From: Voacanga thouarsii
Lineage: Eukaryota; Streptophyta; Magnoliopsida; Gentianales; Apocynaceae
Reading direction: 5' to 3'
Length of the DNA stretch: 64,000 nucleotides
NCBI GenBank assembly: GCA_026120185.1
Contig: JANUWF010003376.1
Coordinates: 1,922,001-1,986,000, forward strand
This document shows positions 49,509 to 59,629 of this stretch, piece by piece. The stretch's first letter is position 1; the number at the start of each line of letters is the position of its first letter. A program made the translations under genes and the position numbers. The notes under the pieces are model-generated. The model was not told the DNA's origin and made no database searches. It saw nothing but the letters and a program-made list of their open reading frames with translations.

Positions 49509-51915
49509 ATGGATCACATGCACATAGATATTCATCCGGGTCCTCTCGTCGATGGTTTACTATCTCTTCAGTCGAGCCATCGTTCGTCTTTGGTATGGTC
49601 CGATGATCAGCATACTTGTGAGATTCCATTGGTGTACAGACAATACGATTCTACATTTTGGGAGCATACGCCCCTTTCCGGTAGAGTTGCGGAGTTAGTG
49701 GATAGGGCTTGTTTTGGTGGAGTCAGACGAGCTGGACACATCCAGGTTGATCATGCTCTCGTCACCGCATTAGTAGAGCGATGGCGTCAGGAGATCCATA
49801 CATTTCATTTCCCCATAGGAGAGGCTACAGTGACATTGGAGGATGTTGCGATATTATGGGGCTTTAGAATGGATGGGGATGCGGTGATAGGGCCTCCTTA
49901 TCACTACAGCAAAGGTGATTGGATTAACCTTTGCGATAGACTTCTTGGCATTAGGCCACGGGCCGAGGACATACGGGGAAATAGGATTAAGAAGGGTCCT
50001 ATTGAGGAGGCCTTGGATTTTTCTTTGGCCGATGATGCTACTGATGACGTCGTACTGTAGCGTGCTCGTTGCCTTATCTTCCTATTGATTGGGGGCCTAC
50101 TATTCTCTGATAAGTCAGGGAACCTGATCAATTTGAGATACCTACCTCTCCTGGAGGATTTGGAGGCATGCGGGGTGCTCAACTGGGGTAGTGTTGTTCT
50201 AGCTTTCCTGTATAGATGCCTGTGTCAAGCCTCTCTCGGGTCTACGCAAGAGATTTGTGGACCGATGGTCTTACTCTAGGTATGAATTCAAATGTTTTTT
50301 ATATTTTATGTTCATTTAATAAACATGTGAGGTACGAGTCTAACACATTTGTGACTATGTTGTAGCTATGGGCATGGGAGCATGTTAGGGTTGTACGGCC
50401 AGAGAGGAGTATGCCTCTCGATGATCTCCCACCCCTTGCACCCTACGGTGCTCGATGGGACGTTCCAATACAATTTTATCGGACGTTTACACATGTTCTC
50501 GTGACATATCGCTCCCAACTAGATGCCCTATCAGACGATGATGTGAGTATATATGAATACCTTATTTAAAATTCTTTATGTATTTGACACTAACAATCCC
50601 AAACAATGTTGTGACAGTTTATCTAGCGGCCTTATCAGACTGATTTGGTCAGTCTTCTCCCCCCTGTATGTTTGGAGGCACCCGATATCTGGAAGTCACG
50701 CACAGCGTTGATTAGTTGGGAGGTCGTCGAGTTATATTTTCCAGATCGAGTGATGCGGCAGTTTGGGATGCTTCAGCCTATCCCGATAGACTGTAATACG
50801 ATGATTGTCCTGCACTTGGTTGATAGGCGAAGCAATCCCTCCAGAGATTACAGGACATATCATGCGCCGTATCTTCAGATGTGGGATACTAAAGCAGAAT
50901 TTGTCCAGACTACTATGATGGGCGTTTCGGTCACAGTGGATTACATGCAGTGGTATAGGGACCGTACCCGTCTACGCATCGGGAACCCCACCACTCGTGC
51001 ATCGTTGATCTCAGGGTATCATCCTACCGGGTCCAGTACAGTTGTCATGGTATGTATTTCATTTGGTAATGGTAGGAGTTAATAATTTGATAATTCCTTT
51101 AATTATTCACAAAATTTTTCGAATGATGATTTCAGGCTGATATTATGCGACGTTGTATGACAGTGACTGAACGCCACATTCATAGTGCCGATTCGGTGTC
51201 TCAGCGAGCATTCATTGATATTCGAGACATGTGCGCCTGAGGACTCACAGCTAGTCATCAGGATCACGAGCGGTATGCTGGACCAATACCGGTCGATTCA
51301 GGCATGCCGATCATCCCAGTGACGCAACCTACATTGAGGCCTCGGGATCCTGTTGATGGACGCATGCACCCAGGGCTGAGGCGTGGGGGCAGGAGGGCCC
51401 GAGTTCGAGCGCATTCGCCATATCACGATCCCTCCTCAGAGGGTGTGCCTCAGTAGCCGGAGGTTTAGGAGCAGACTGGAGATGGCACACAGTTCGAGAT
51501 TAGGACTGATATTGCACCAGATGATCTTCTGGGCCATGACTTCGTTGTCATTCCCGTTCACTCTCCCCGTACCACAGCCGGCGCGTTCAATCGCGGGGAT
51601 GCGGGCCCATCTTTCCAAGCCCAGGGGACAGACACTTCGCGCATTGAGGAGCTTCCCATGCGTCCCTTTCGTGGGATAGTATGTCACCGGCGGCGCAGAC
51701 CTGACGCACCAGCAGCAGGACAGCATCTCGATGATCCCGAGCCAGCTCCTGTGCCGGTAATAGACCAGCTACCAGATCCCGTGGCAGTTTCATCGCATCT
51801 CAATGATCCCGTGCCAACTCCACAACAGCCTCCGGACGGCGACGAGCCAGCAGGTGGTGGGAGACCAAGGCGAAAGATTAAACCTCGCCGTCCGTGTGTG
51901 CTCTCACCATATTAG
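49509..51915 (+). pseudogene. Plant mobile domain (PMD, MAIN/MAIL1-like) gene carried by MULE-1
   Basis: Four exons fit by eye: 49509-50279, 50366-50542, 50618-51049 and 51136-51915, together 720 codons. Near the start are VERWRQEIHTFHFPIGEATV and LEDVAILWGF, then PLLEDL, WGSVVLAFLYR, LWAWE (exon 2), and APDIWKSRTALISWEVVELY with PDRVMRQFGM (exon 3), the core of the plant mobile domain (PF10536 type). The last exon is Pro-rich and ends in a basic GRPRRKIKPRR stretch. Cellular relatives (MAIN, MAIL1) act in the nucleus in gene expression and transposon silencing; transposon-borne versions have no settled role. In-frame stops are at 50058, 50277, 50624, 51238, 51454 and 51466, with no frameshift. 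Confidence 0.85.
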
Positions 51916-52185
51916 CTGTACTTGATCTTAAGAGACACTATGTACTTCATATATCATTTGTTAGGGGATGATTTATTTTTTGATACTCTACTTTCGTTGT
52001 CATTGCTTATAGTGTACAGGTTATGGATTTTATTTCATTTGGCACTATGCTTTTGGACTTTGAGTACGGTTGTTCGGGTTATGCATTTTATTTCATTTGG
52101 CACTCTGCGTTTGAACTTTGCTTATAGTGTACAGGTAGTATTTTTTAATTTTAGGCAGGAAGTTTAAAAAAAAAAAAAAAGCTTA
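51916..52185 (+). other. 3' region of the PMD gene
   Basis: The stretch is T-rich with two near-copies of a short repeat around GTTATGCATTTTATTTCATTTGGCAC (about 52019-52108), ending in a 15-base A-run (52167-52180). No coding region. It probably holds the transcript end of the PMD gene. Confidence 0.5.
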
Positions 52186-52237
52186 AGGTCGCATTTCATG
52201 AATGCAACCTCAAGGTCGCATTCAATGAATGCGACCT
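52186..52237. repeat. Two AGGTCGCATT palindromes between the MULE-1 genes
   Basis: AGGTCGCATT at 52186 and 52213 are each followed within a few bases by an inverted partner (AATGCAACCT, AATGCGACCT). They lie between the end of the PMD gene and the start of the transposase gene, where a promoter would be expected. Confidence 0.9.
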
Positions 52238-52514
52238 CAATAGGCCTATTTCACTCCAGTTCAGCTTCGACAACCAGATCTGGAGTTTTTCATTTTCGGG
52301 GGAGAATCAGCAACATTGTAATGCTGCTGCGGTTATGGGTGTTTGATGGGTAGCTTGGATTGGGTTTATTGATTTTGGACTTCGATCTACGTAAAAAGGT
52401 AAAATCAATGCATTCTGGTTGATTTTATTTATAATTTTACATGTCATTCTTTCACACATCTTGCTCATTTTCATTATTTCCTCACATTTATCAGATTGTA
52501 CCCACATTGTAACG

Positions 52515-55415
52515 ATGAATGCATTGGATCCCCCTATTATGCTCTGTTTTTTTTGGGATTGTCAAATACAGCGGGATTATCGAGGCAGCATATGGTTTGA
52601 TGGGGCCATTAAAAAAACCTGGATACTCCGACGTCGGATATCGTATTCTGAACTATTTGAAAAGGTCTGAAACTATCTTGGATTGGGAGGGAGAAATGTG
52701 ATATTCAAGATTACACTTCGACATCCATTCCTGTATGGATCTGATCAACAATATGCTGCGAATGAGTTGAGTGATGATGATGATATGGAGGTTTTATGGA
52801 TGCTACCGAATGAGTTTAAGTCACAGAGCATCCAACTTCATGTTAGCTATTCAGACTTGACATCTCAACACACAGGTCACTTGGCCGGATTGTCTCCACC
52901 AACAGGTTCATTCTTGGCAATGCTTAACCAAGTCACGGGTTTGGGGCACACGATGAATTCATTATCCCAACTCCCCACGGGCATAAGGATGGAAGACTTG
53001 AACAACATACACCCCCAATCATTTTACCAACCGGTGGAAAATACAGGTGAAACATTTAACATTGTCGGGACTGGATACATTAGTTCAACAGGTAGTAATG
53101 CTGAGACAATCGATGTTGGTCACACATCTGAAGGTTTGGCAAGAAGGAATAACTTGATCATCCCCGAGCAACTACTGGTTCAAACACAAAGTCAACGGGA
53201 GGTGGATACGTATCCAGCAGACGACAATCGACTGCCTGCTAGCAATATCCCAACCGATATAGCATCTCAGTCGCATGTGGCCACAGGTGTAATAAATGTT
53301 GGTTCAATGTTGCATACATCTGACGGTGACTGTTTCACTGGCTCGGAAGGACCAATAAATTGGCATGACACGGATGAGAGTGAAGAAAGTGACATTGCAG
53401 CAAACATTCCCGCATATGAAGTGCAAGATGACATGAATGACATAGCGGGGCCTTCTAACAGCATTTCTCAAACAGCAAGACTTCCAATATTTGATGATGT
53501 AGCGGGGCCTTCTAATACCTTGTCTCAATCAGCAAGATTGCCAATATTTGATGATGTAGGGTCTGGTGCATGTGCTAACGAGTCACTAAACAGGCACTCA
53601 GTCGCTGTTACAAGAAGTTGGTCTGATACTGACACTAATTTGCAGCTAAACATGAGATTTTAGAACAAGAAGGAGGCTATATATGCAGTCAGAAAGTGGT
53701 CTATTCAAGCAGGTCGGGAATTCAGAGTCTTGGAGAGTAAGAAAGATTGTTGGTATGCTAGGTGTAAGCGTTCAAGTGCTGACAATCATTGTTCTTGGCA
53801 TATTCGCATTATACATAAGAAGACTCATGGACAGTTGCAGATAACAGTCTTGAACAAAGAACACGCATGCGTCATTACAATTGTGAACAACGTGCATAGG
53901 AACATGGATCATCGGTTCATAGCCCGTAATGTGACACATTTAGTATTAAATGACCCTGAATGCCATGTCAGTGATGTTATTGCTGAAGTTCAGAAACTGT
54001 GAAGGACGGGTTGTTCTTATAAGAAAGCTTGGGAAGCCCGAAAAGTTGCTATGGAACTTGTATATAGTGATTGGCCCTCAACGTGGATTGCCCTACCAAA
54101 ATACATGCTTGCCTTACAAGATTCCAATCCTGGGACTATTGTGCGGTAGAGACACCATTGGACTAGTGTGGGTGATTTGAAAGCTTTTGGTTTCCTTTTC
54201 TGGCCATTCAAACCTTCAATTGATGGTTTCAAATATTGTCGTCCAGTGGTATCAATTGATGGAACCCATTTAAGGGGACTTTATCGGGGCAAACTGTTGG
54301 TAGCATCCACTTGAGATGCGAATAGTCACCTATTCCCTCTTACTTTTGCCATCGTGGATGAGGAATCACTGGAGAGTTGGAGCTGGTTCTTAAAACTCCT
54401 ACGTCAGCATGTCATTTTGGACAAACATATATGTCTTATTTCTGATAGACATAAAGGTATTGTAAATGTTGTACGCCATATGAATGAGTGGCAAGAACCT
54501 TTGGCTTTTTATCGATATTGCCTCGGACACATAAAGGGAAATTTTCATGCCAAGTTTAAGGAAACTAATTTGACAAGTTTGATGTACGCTGCTGGTTTAG
54601 AGCGCAAAAGGACCAAGTGTCAATCATATTTGGATGAAATCAGGATTCGAAAAGAGGATGCATTTAAGTATCTAATGGATATTGGTTTGGAGAAATGGAC
54701 TTTGTCAAATGATGAAGGGCACAGATATGGTTCAATGACTACTAGTTTGTCTGAATGTAGGAATAGTGTACTAAAGAAAGCAAGATCTCTTCCGCTAAAG
54801 GTTTTGGTTGAAACTTCATTTCAGAAGTTAGTTAAATATTTTAATGAACATAGAGATAAAGCATCTAATTTGAGACACCCTTTACCATCTGAAATGTGGA
54901 AGCTGTATTCTTATTATGAGGACAAATCCAGAGGGCATGTTGTAACTGAATATAATGCACAGACCGGTATATATGGGATTAAATCATCTGTTCAACAAGC
55001 GGGTAGAAGTCCAAATGTTTACATTGTCAATTTAACAGAGAGAACATGCACATGCCAAAAATGGAGTATATATGGTATTCCTTGTTCACATGGGTTTGCA
55101 GCATGTCGTCACAGAGGTTGGAACCCAATTGACTTTGTTTTGGAGTTCTACACTAGAAGGAATTATGAGTCGACATATGAGGGTCAGTTCTTCCCTGTGG
55201 CGGATGAACAGTATTGGAGGCCTTCTAATTTTACGCTTGCACCGGTGGAGGAAATGATGCGAAATGAAGTTCCTGGTCGTCTGCGCACATCGAGGATACC
55301 TTGTGATATGGATTATCAGACACCCAACTCTCCTCCAAGATACAGCAACTGTCATAGGAGTGGACATACTAGAAGGAATTGTAGTAATAGTAATTTTACT
55401 GTTTCGAGAGACTAG
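52515..55415 (+). pseudogene. MURA-like MULE transposase, one frame with five stops
   Basis: From ATG 52515 one frame of 967 codons runs to 55415. The N-terminal part has FDGAIKKTWILRRRISYSEL and LSDDDDMEVLWMLPNEF, a MULE N-terminal domain. A MuDR-type DNA-binding segment follows (AVRKWSIQAGREFRVLESKK, CSWHIR, about 53680-53860). The MULE transposase core includes VVSIDGTHLRG (about 54247-54280, first catalytic Asp) and CLISDRHKGI (about 54430-54460, second Asp). A SWIM zinc finger, CTCQKW-5-CSH, lies near 55045-55090. The terminal zinc knuckle reads YSNCHRSGHTRRNC, with Tyr in place of its first Cys. Stops are at 52668 (TGA), 53661 (TAG), 54000 (TGA), 54147 (TAG) and 54312 (TGA); no frameshift and no intron is needed. 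Confidence 0.92.
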
Positions 55416-55692
55416 CCATTGACACTGGATTATTAGTTCTTTTTTTGTTCAATTGTATTTTCAATACAGCTTCTCTATATACTTGCAATATTGTTCTTGT
55501 TATTTTGGATGCCTCTCTATGTACTTGCGATATTATATTAAATTTTATTCATGTGATAAATGCGTGGTCTACTATCAGTTTTTACTGAAACTACATTAAG
55601 TAATTGTAGCAGATTGGTTGCAGGTGGAGATTGTAGTAGGTTGAGGTTGCTTGAATAAGGTTGGAGTTGCAGGTTGGGAAAATTGCAGGTGG
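55416..55692 (+). other. 3' flank of the MURA-like gene
   Basis: AT-rich sequence without a gene. Toward its end there are several imperfect GTTGCAGGTGGAG-type repeats (about 55618-55692) leading into the right palindrome array. Confidence 0.5.
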
Positions 55693-55832
55693 AGGTCGCA
55701 TTCCATGAATGCGACCTTGATCAATGAGGTCGCATTATATAAATGCGACCTCGAGGAAAGCCATTATAAAAAAAAAAAAATCGCGTAGAGGTCGACCTCA
55801 ACTTTTTTGGTTGCATTCTATGAATGCGACCT
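55693..55832. repeat. Palindrome array, AGGTCGCATT motif, right end of MULE-1
   Basis: Palindromes start at about 55693 (CATG spacer), 55727 (ATATA spacer) and 55808 (left arm GGTTGCATT), each with an AATGCGACCT right arm. A further AGGTCGACCT lies near 55789. They mirror the left-end array just inside the terminal repeat. Confidence 0.9.
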
Positions 55833-55856
55833 CACTAAAAATGGAATTCAAATTCT

Positions 55857-55912
55857 CGCTGCCCCTCTACCGGAATTTGGTGCAAAAACAGCACCATTTT
55901 TCGGAATTTCCG
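55857..55912 (-). repeat. MULE-1 right terminal inverted repeat
   Basis: Read on the minus strand it begins CGGAAATTCCGAAAAATGG and includes TGTTTTTGCACCAAATTCC, matching the left end with about five differences. Confidence 0.9.
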
Positions 55913-56336
55913 TGATAATTGCCAAGAACTTGCTTTGGAAGATCAATGTTCACAATTGACTCCTTTCAAAGGCAGGAAGAAAAAGAAACCTTTGGATATG
56001 AAGGAGGGAAAACTTGAGAATCAATTACATTTAACTACTTACAAGGAAAAGAAGGAAAAGAACCCCTTGGCAGGAAAAGTTAACCTTGATGAGAGGATAA
56101 TTAAAGCTTGGAAGCTATTGATGGAGAACTACGGAACTGCTGTCAGTGAAGAAACCAATGAAGAAGAGGAAAAATATTGGGAAGATCAACGAGAATTATT
56201 CCATAGACGAGTTGAAACATTTATTTAGCGTATGCATATTATCCAAGGTATGGATTTTTATGTCCTAAGATGTTTATCTATCTACACTTATACTACTTAT
56301 GGTGGTAAATTCAAACTTTATTTACCTTTAAAAACT

Positions 56337-57420
56337 CGGAATTTCCGGAAAATGGGTCTATTTTTTAGAAGAATTCCGATAGTAGGACTGCCTCACTTGA
56401 TTTTCTATTTGTAATGAGGTCGCATTCTATTAAAAAATAGGTCGCATTCTATTAAAAAATAGGTCACATTCAGAATGTGACCACAACCCAGTTTTTTCCC
56501 AGAAAATAGGAACTTTGAAAAAAAGGACATGAAATGCGACCTCAAGGTCGCATTAGTGAAATGCGACCTTGTGGAAGATTTTCCAAATACTCCAAAACTG
56601 GGATGCCTTTGAGCTCACAGATCTGGAAATTGGCATCTCGAACATGTTAGCTTGGCTAACAAGATCCATCCGTGGACAGCAACACAAATCCAAACTTGGC
56701 TGTTCATCATTCTATGTCACGATGCATCCCAAAGAAGCATAACTAGGAGGAGCAATTGGATACCAGAAGGTAGCCTCGTCAAGACCTTTCATTACAATAT
56801 GAGCAACCTTAGAGAATTGTACAGGCTTTGCAGAAATTTCAGCACCATCAGCCTTGAATATAATTCCTAGTGGAGGTGGTTCCAACCTGAGATGGAAATA
56901 GCAATAATACAGAATAAGAAGCTAATAATTATGGAAATAATGTCATAAATAAGAATCTAACCCTTCGGTAATGCATCACCCAACATAGCATAACCTGGTC
57001 GTGCTTTAGGACGCCATATGGAAACTGGCTGGCAAAGATCACTGCCCCTGTCCCCACCAAATTCTCTTGAAGTGGGGGGTTGACACATGAAAAGTGGTTG
57101 CTCTTGATATTGATCTTAGAACATCCCATCCCGATGAAGATGAACTCTGGCTACTTATCAGCTCATGTGAATATTCAGTCTCAGTACTTGAATCGGGAAT
57201 AGAGGTCGCCGGCGGTAGAATCACCCAAGAAAGAAGAAGATCGCAGAGAAAAATTTGAGAAATGAGGAAGAAAGCTGCGGCTGCAAGGCTGATTCAGTTG
57301 ACTTAAGGTCGCATTATAGAATTGAGGTCGCATTTTTCTAATGCGATGTTTTTTTTTTTTATTTTTTTCAAAATTCCCATTTTCTGGGAAAAAAATAGGG
57401 TTGTAGTGGTCGCATTCCCC
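56337..57420. mobile_element. MULE-2: one end of a second Mutator-like element (Pack-MULE), cut by CACTA-C
   Basis: It begins CGGAATTTCCGGAAAATGG, close to the MULE-1 terminus, inside the intron that follows exon 3 of the DEMETER-like gene. AGGTCGCATT motifs occur at 56417, 56438, 56544, 57306 and 57324, with inverted partners. Between the motif clusters lies an antisense VPS13-like gene fragment. No transposase sequence is seen. CACTA-C is inserted at 57421, and the other end of MULE-2 must lie beyond the window. The candidate left 9-bp flank is TTAAAAACT (56328-56336). Confidence 0.75.
56580..57270 (-). pseudogene. Captured VPS13-like gene fragment (vacuolar protein sorting 13 family, plant)
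   Basis: On the minus strand, SGWDVLRSISRATTFHVSTP and HFKRIWWG (about 57145-57060) lead, after a one-base frame change, into DLCQPVSIWRPKARPGYAML and GDALPKG (about 57045-56960). An intron-like gap (GT near 56959, CAG near 56895) is followed by EPPPLGIIFKADGAEISAKP, VQFSKVAHIVMKGLDEATFW, YPIAPPSYASLGCIV and, past an amber stop, CCPRMDLVSQAN and SKASQFWSIW (about 56890-56590). The repeated RP/AP-PGYA-LG pattern fits the plant VPS13-like C-terminal beta-rich repeats (DUF946 type). Cellular VPS13 proteins are very large lipid-transfer proteins at membrane contact sites. This is a short exon-intron fragment inside a MULE, so gene capture is the best reading. Confidence 0.8.
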
Positions 57421-58650
57421 CACTACAGGAAAAATCGCGATTTGCGACGAATTTTTTGCGACGGCTTCAATACCGTCGCTAATAGCGACCAATTTGCGAC
57501 GATTTTCAAACAAGTAGCGAGTTGACCAAAACCGTCACAAAATCGTCGCAATTTGCGACGGTTTTGCGACGGCCAAAATACCCGTCGCAATTTGTGACGG
57601 TATTTATGCCCTCGCAAATTGCGAGGGTTTTGCGACGGCGAGTTATTTTAAAAAAAATATTTTTAAATAAATTTTCGAACGTCCATCGCAAAACCCTCGC
57701 AAATTGCGAGGGTTTTGCGACGGCAAATAACACTCGCAATTTGCGAGGGTTTTATGACGACAAATTATTTTTTTAAAAAATATTTTTAAAATTTTTGAAC
57801 GTCCATCGCAAAGTCCTCGCAATTTGCGAGGGTTTTACGACGGTAGTTAGCCCTCGCAATTTGCGAGGGTTTTGCGACGGTAATTTATTTTTTTAAAAAT
57901 ATTTTTTTAAAAAAAAATTTGAACGTCCATCGTAAAACCCTCACAATTTGCGAGGGTTTTGCGACAGATATTTAATTTAAAAAAATATTTTTAAAAAAAT
58001 TTGAACGTCCATCGCAAAACCCTCGCAATTTGCGACGGCCAATAAACCCTCGCAATTTGCGAGGGTTTTGCGACGTGCAATTTATTTTTTAAAAAATTTT
58101 TTGAACTTCCATCGCAAAACCCTCGCAAATTGCGAGGGTTTTGCGACGGTAAATAACCCTCGCAATTTGCGATGGTTTTGCGACGACAAATTGTTTTTTA
58201 TAAAATATTTTTAAAATTTTTGAACGTCCATCGCAAAGTCCTCGCAAATTGTGAGGGTTTTGCGATGGTAATTCAGCCCTCGCAAATTGCGAGGGTTTTG
58301 CGACGGCTATTTATTTTTAAAAAAAATTGAACGTCCATCGCAAAACCCTCGCAAATTGCGAGGAGTTTGCGACGGCAAATAACCCTAGCAATTTGCGAGG
58401 GCTTTGCGACGATCGATTATTTTTTTAAAAAATATTTTAAAAATTTTTGAATATCCGTCGCAAAGTTCTCGCAATTTGCGAGGGTTTTGAGACGGATTTT
58501 GGGCTCTCGCAATTTGCGAGGGTTTTGCGACGGTCAATATTTTTAATTAAAAAATAAATAAATGGCAAAATGTATAGAAAATCTCAAAACCCCAATTCGT
58601 CGCAAATACGTCACTAATTGCGACGAAATTTGCGAGGTTTTACAACAAAA
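57421..58650. repeat. CACTA-C subterminal array of palindromes
   Basis: At least eight units of about 80-125 bp are present. Each contains GAACGTCCATCGCAAA, one or more palindromes of the type CCCTCGCAAATTGCGAGGG, GTTTTGCGACGG, and a T/A-rich spacer. Transposases of this family bind short subterminal repeats. The inverted arms could form strong hairpins. Confidence 0.92.
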
Positions 58651-58900
58651 TAGGGTTTTTAATCTTTTTTTTTTAAATTTCTTTATGTGTTTATGTGATG
58701 GTGTATTTTGACAAATTTACTGAAATATTTTTAATAACATGTCTCAATTAGTGCATTTTATTATAATTTTGTATATGTAATTATGTCATGTTATACACCT
58801 ACTGTATTGCATAAGTAAATGTATATAGTTAATTATGTTATGTTATATACTTATTCTAATATATAAGTATATGTATATAATGTATATAAGTATCTGTTTA

Positions 58901-58947
<47 letters not shown>

Positions 58948-59590
58948 TATAACATGTAGGTATATATATATATACATATGTCTAATTTTTTAATCTATCA
59001 CTTTGATTAAGTAGTGTATAAAGAAAAATAATTCTTTATACTGTTATTATTGTTGATATCACTAAAAAAATTGTGAAATTTATAATGTAGAGATCAATTT
59101 GTAATGTTCTTCGTCTCCTACATGTTAATATATATTATACTAATTTAGCTATGTATATACATATGTCCAATTTTTTAATATATCTATTTTGTTAAGTAGT
59201 GTATAAAATAAAATATGTAAAGAAAAACAATTCAAATACTGTTATTATTGTTGAGATTACTAAAAAAAATATTGAAAATTATAATGTAGAGATCGATTTG
59301 TAATGTTATTCACCTCCAACATATTAATATATATTATACTATATAGTTATATATATACATATATCTAATTTTTTTATCTATTTATTTGATTAAGTGGTGT
59401 ATAAATTAAAATATATAAAGAAAAATAATTTACATAATAATATTATTATTAGAATCACTAAAAAATAATAAAAATTATAATGTATAAATCGATTTATAAT
59501 ATTTTTCGTATTAATTTATGAGAAATTAGCGAGGGTTTTATTTTTTCGTCACAAATTGCGACGAAATAGCTAGAAATTTAAAAAAAATTA
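58651..59590. repeat. AT-rich stretch with a TA run and about 190-bp tandem repeats
   Basis: A TA run lies at about 58905-58942. Then roughly three copies of a unit of about 190 bp follow (AAGTAGTGTATAAA near 59010, 59195 and 59393; AATTATAATGTAGAGATC-type near 59078, 59279 and 59475). No gene. Confidence 0.75.
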
Positions 59591-59629
59591 AAATTTTCCA
59601 AAATTTTTCACTCCCTTCTTTTTTTTTTT

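Larger units (their letters stand above)
48013..55912 (+). mobile_element. MULE-1: autonomous-type Mutator-like element with two genes
   Basis: A 7.9 kb element has terminal inverted repeats of about 56 bp with roughly five mismatches (48013-48068 and 55857-55912) and a 9-bp target duplication. Inside, on the plus strand, are a plant mobile domain gene (49509-51915) and a MURA-like transposase gene (52515-55415). Arrays of the palindromic AGGTCGCATT motif lie just inside each end and between the genes. Both genes are broken by stop codons only. It is inserted in a coding exon of the DEMETER-like gene. Confidence 0.93.
44705..56247 (+). pseudogene. DEMETER/ROS1-like 5-methylcytosine DNA glycosylase, 5' part, disrupted
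   Basis: Family members excise 5-methylcytosine in the nucleus (base-excision active demethylation). Exon 1 (44705-44976) starts MAEFLQEEDSYEPLTPAKAT, with the W-P-TPAK-like motif of the family, and has an apparent frameshift near 44830-44870. Exon 2 (46702-47877) holds a Lys/Arg-rich region, RTPEPSTPKRSVTE and ARALNFNKEN, typical of ROS1/DML N-termini. Exon 3 starts at 47958 (GLIDYLIQNLECLSI), is split by the MULE at 48013-55912, and resumes at 55922 (LTPFKGRKKKK, VNLDERIIKAWKLLMENYG, YWEDQRELFHRR). TAG at 56226-56228 comes just before RMHIIQG, then a GT donor at 56248. Splice phases agree at both exon joins. The catalytic HhH-GPD domain, Fe-S cluster and C-terminal domain are not in the window. 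The subfamily (DME, ROS1, DML) is uncertain. Confidence 0.82.

Noticed and set aside
54734..55367. Antisense and alternate-frame ORFs over the MURA-like gene
   Set aside because: They are shadows of the transposase frame, which has clear SWIM and catalytic motifs.
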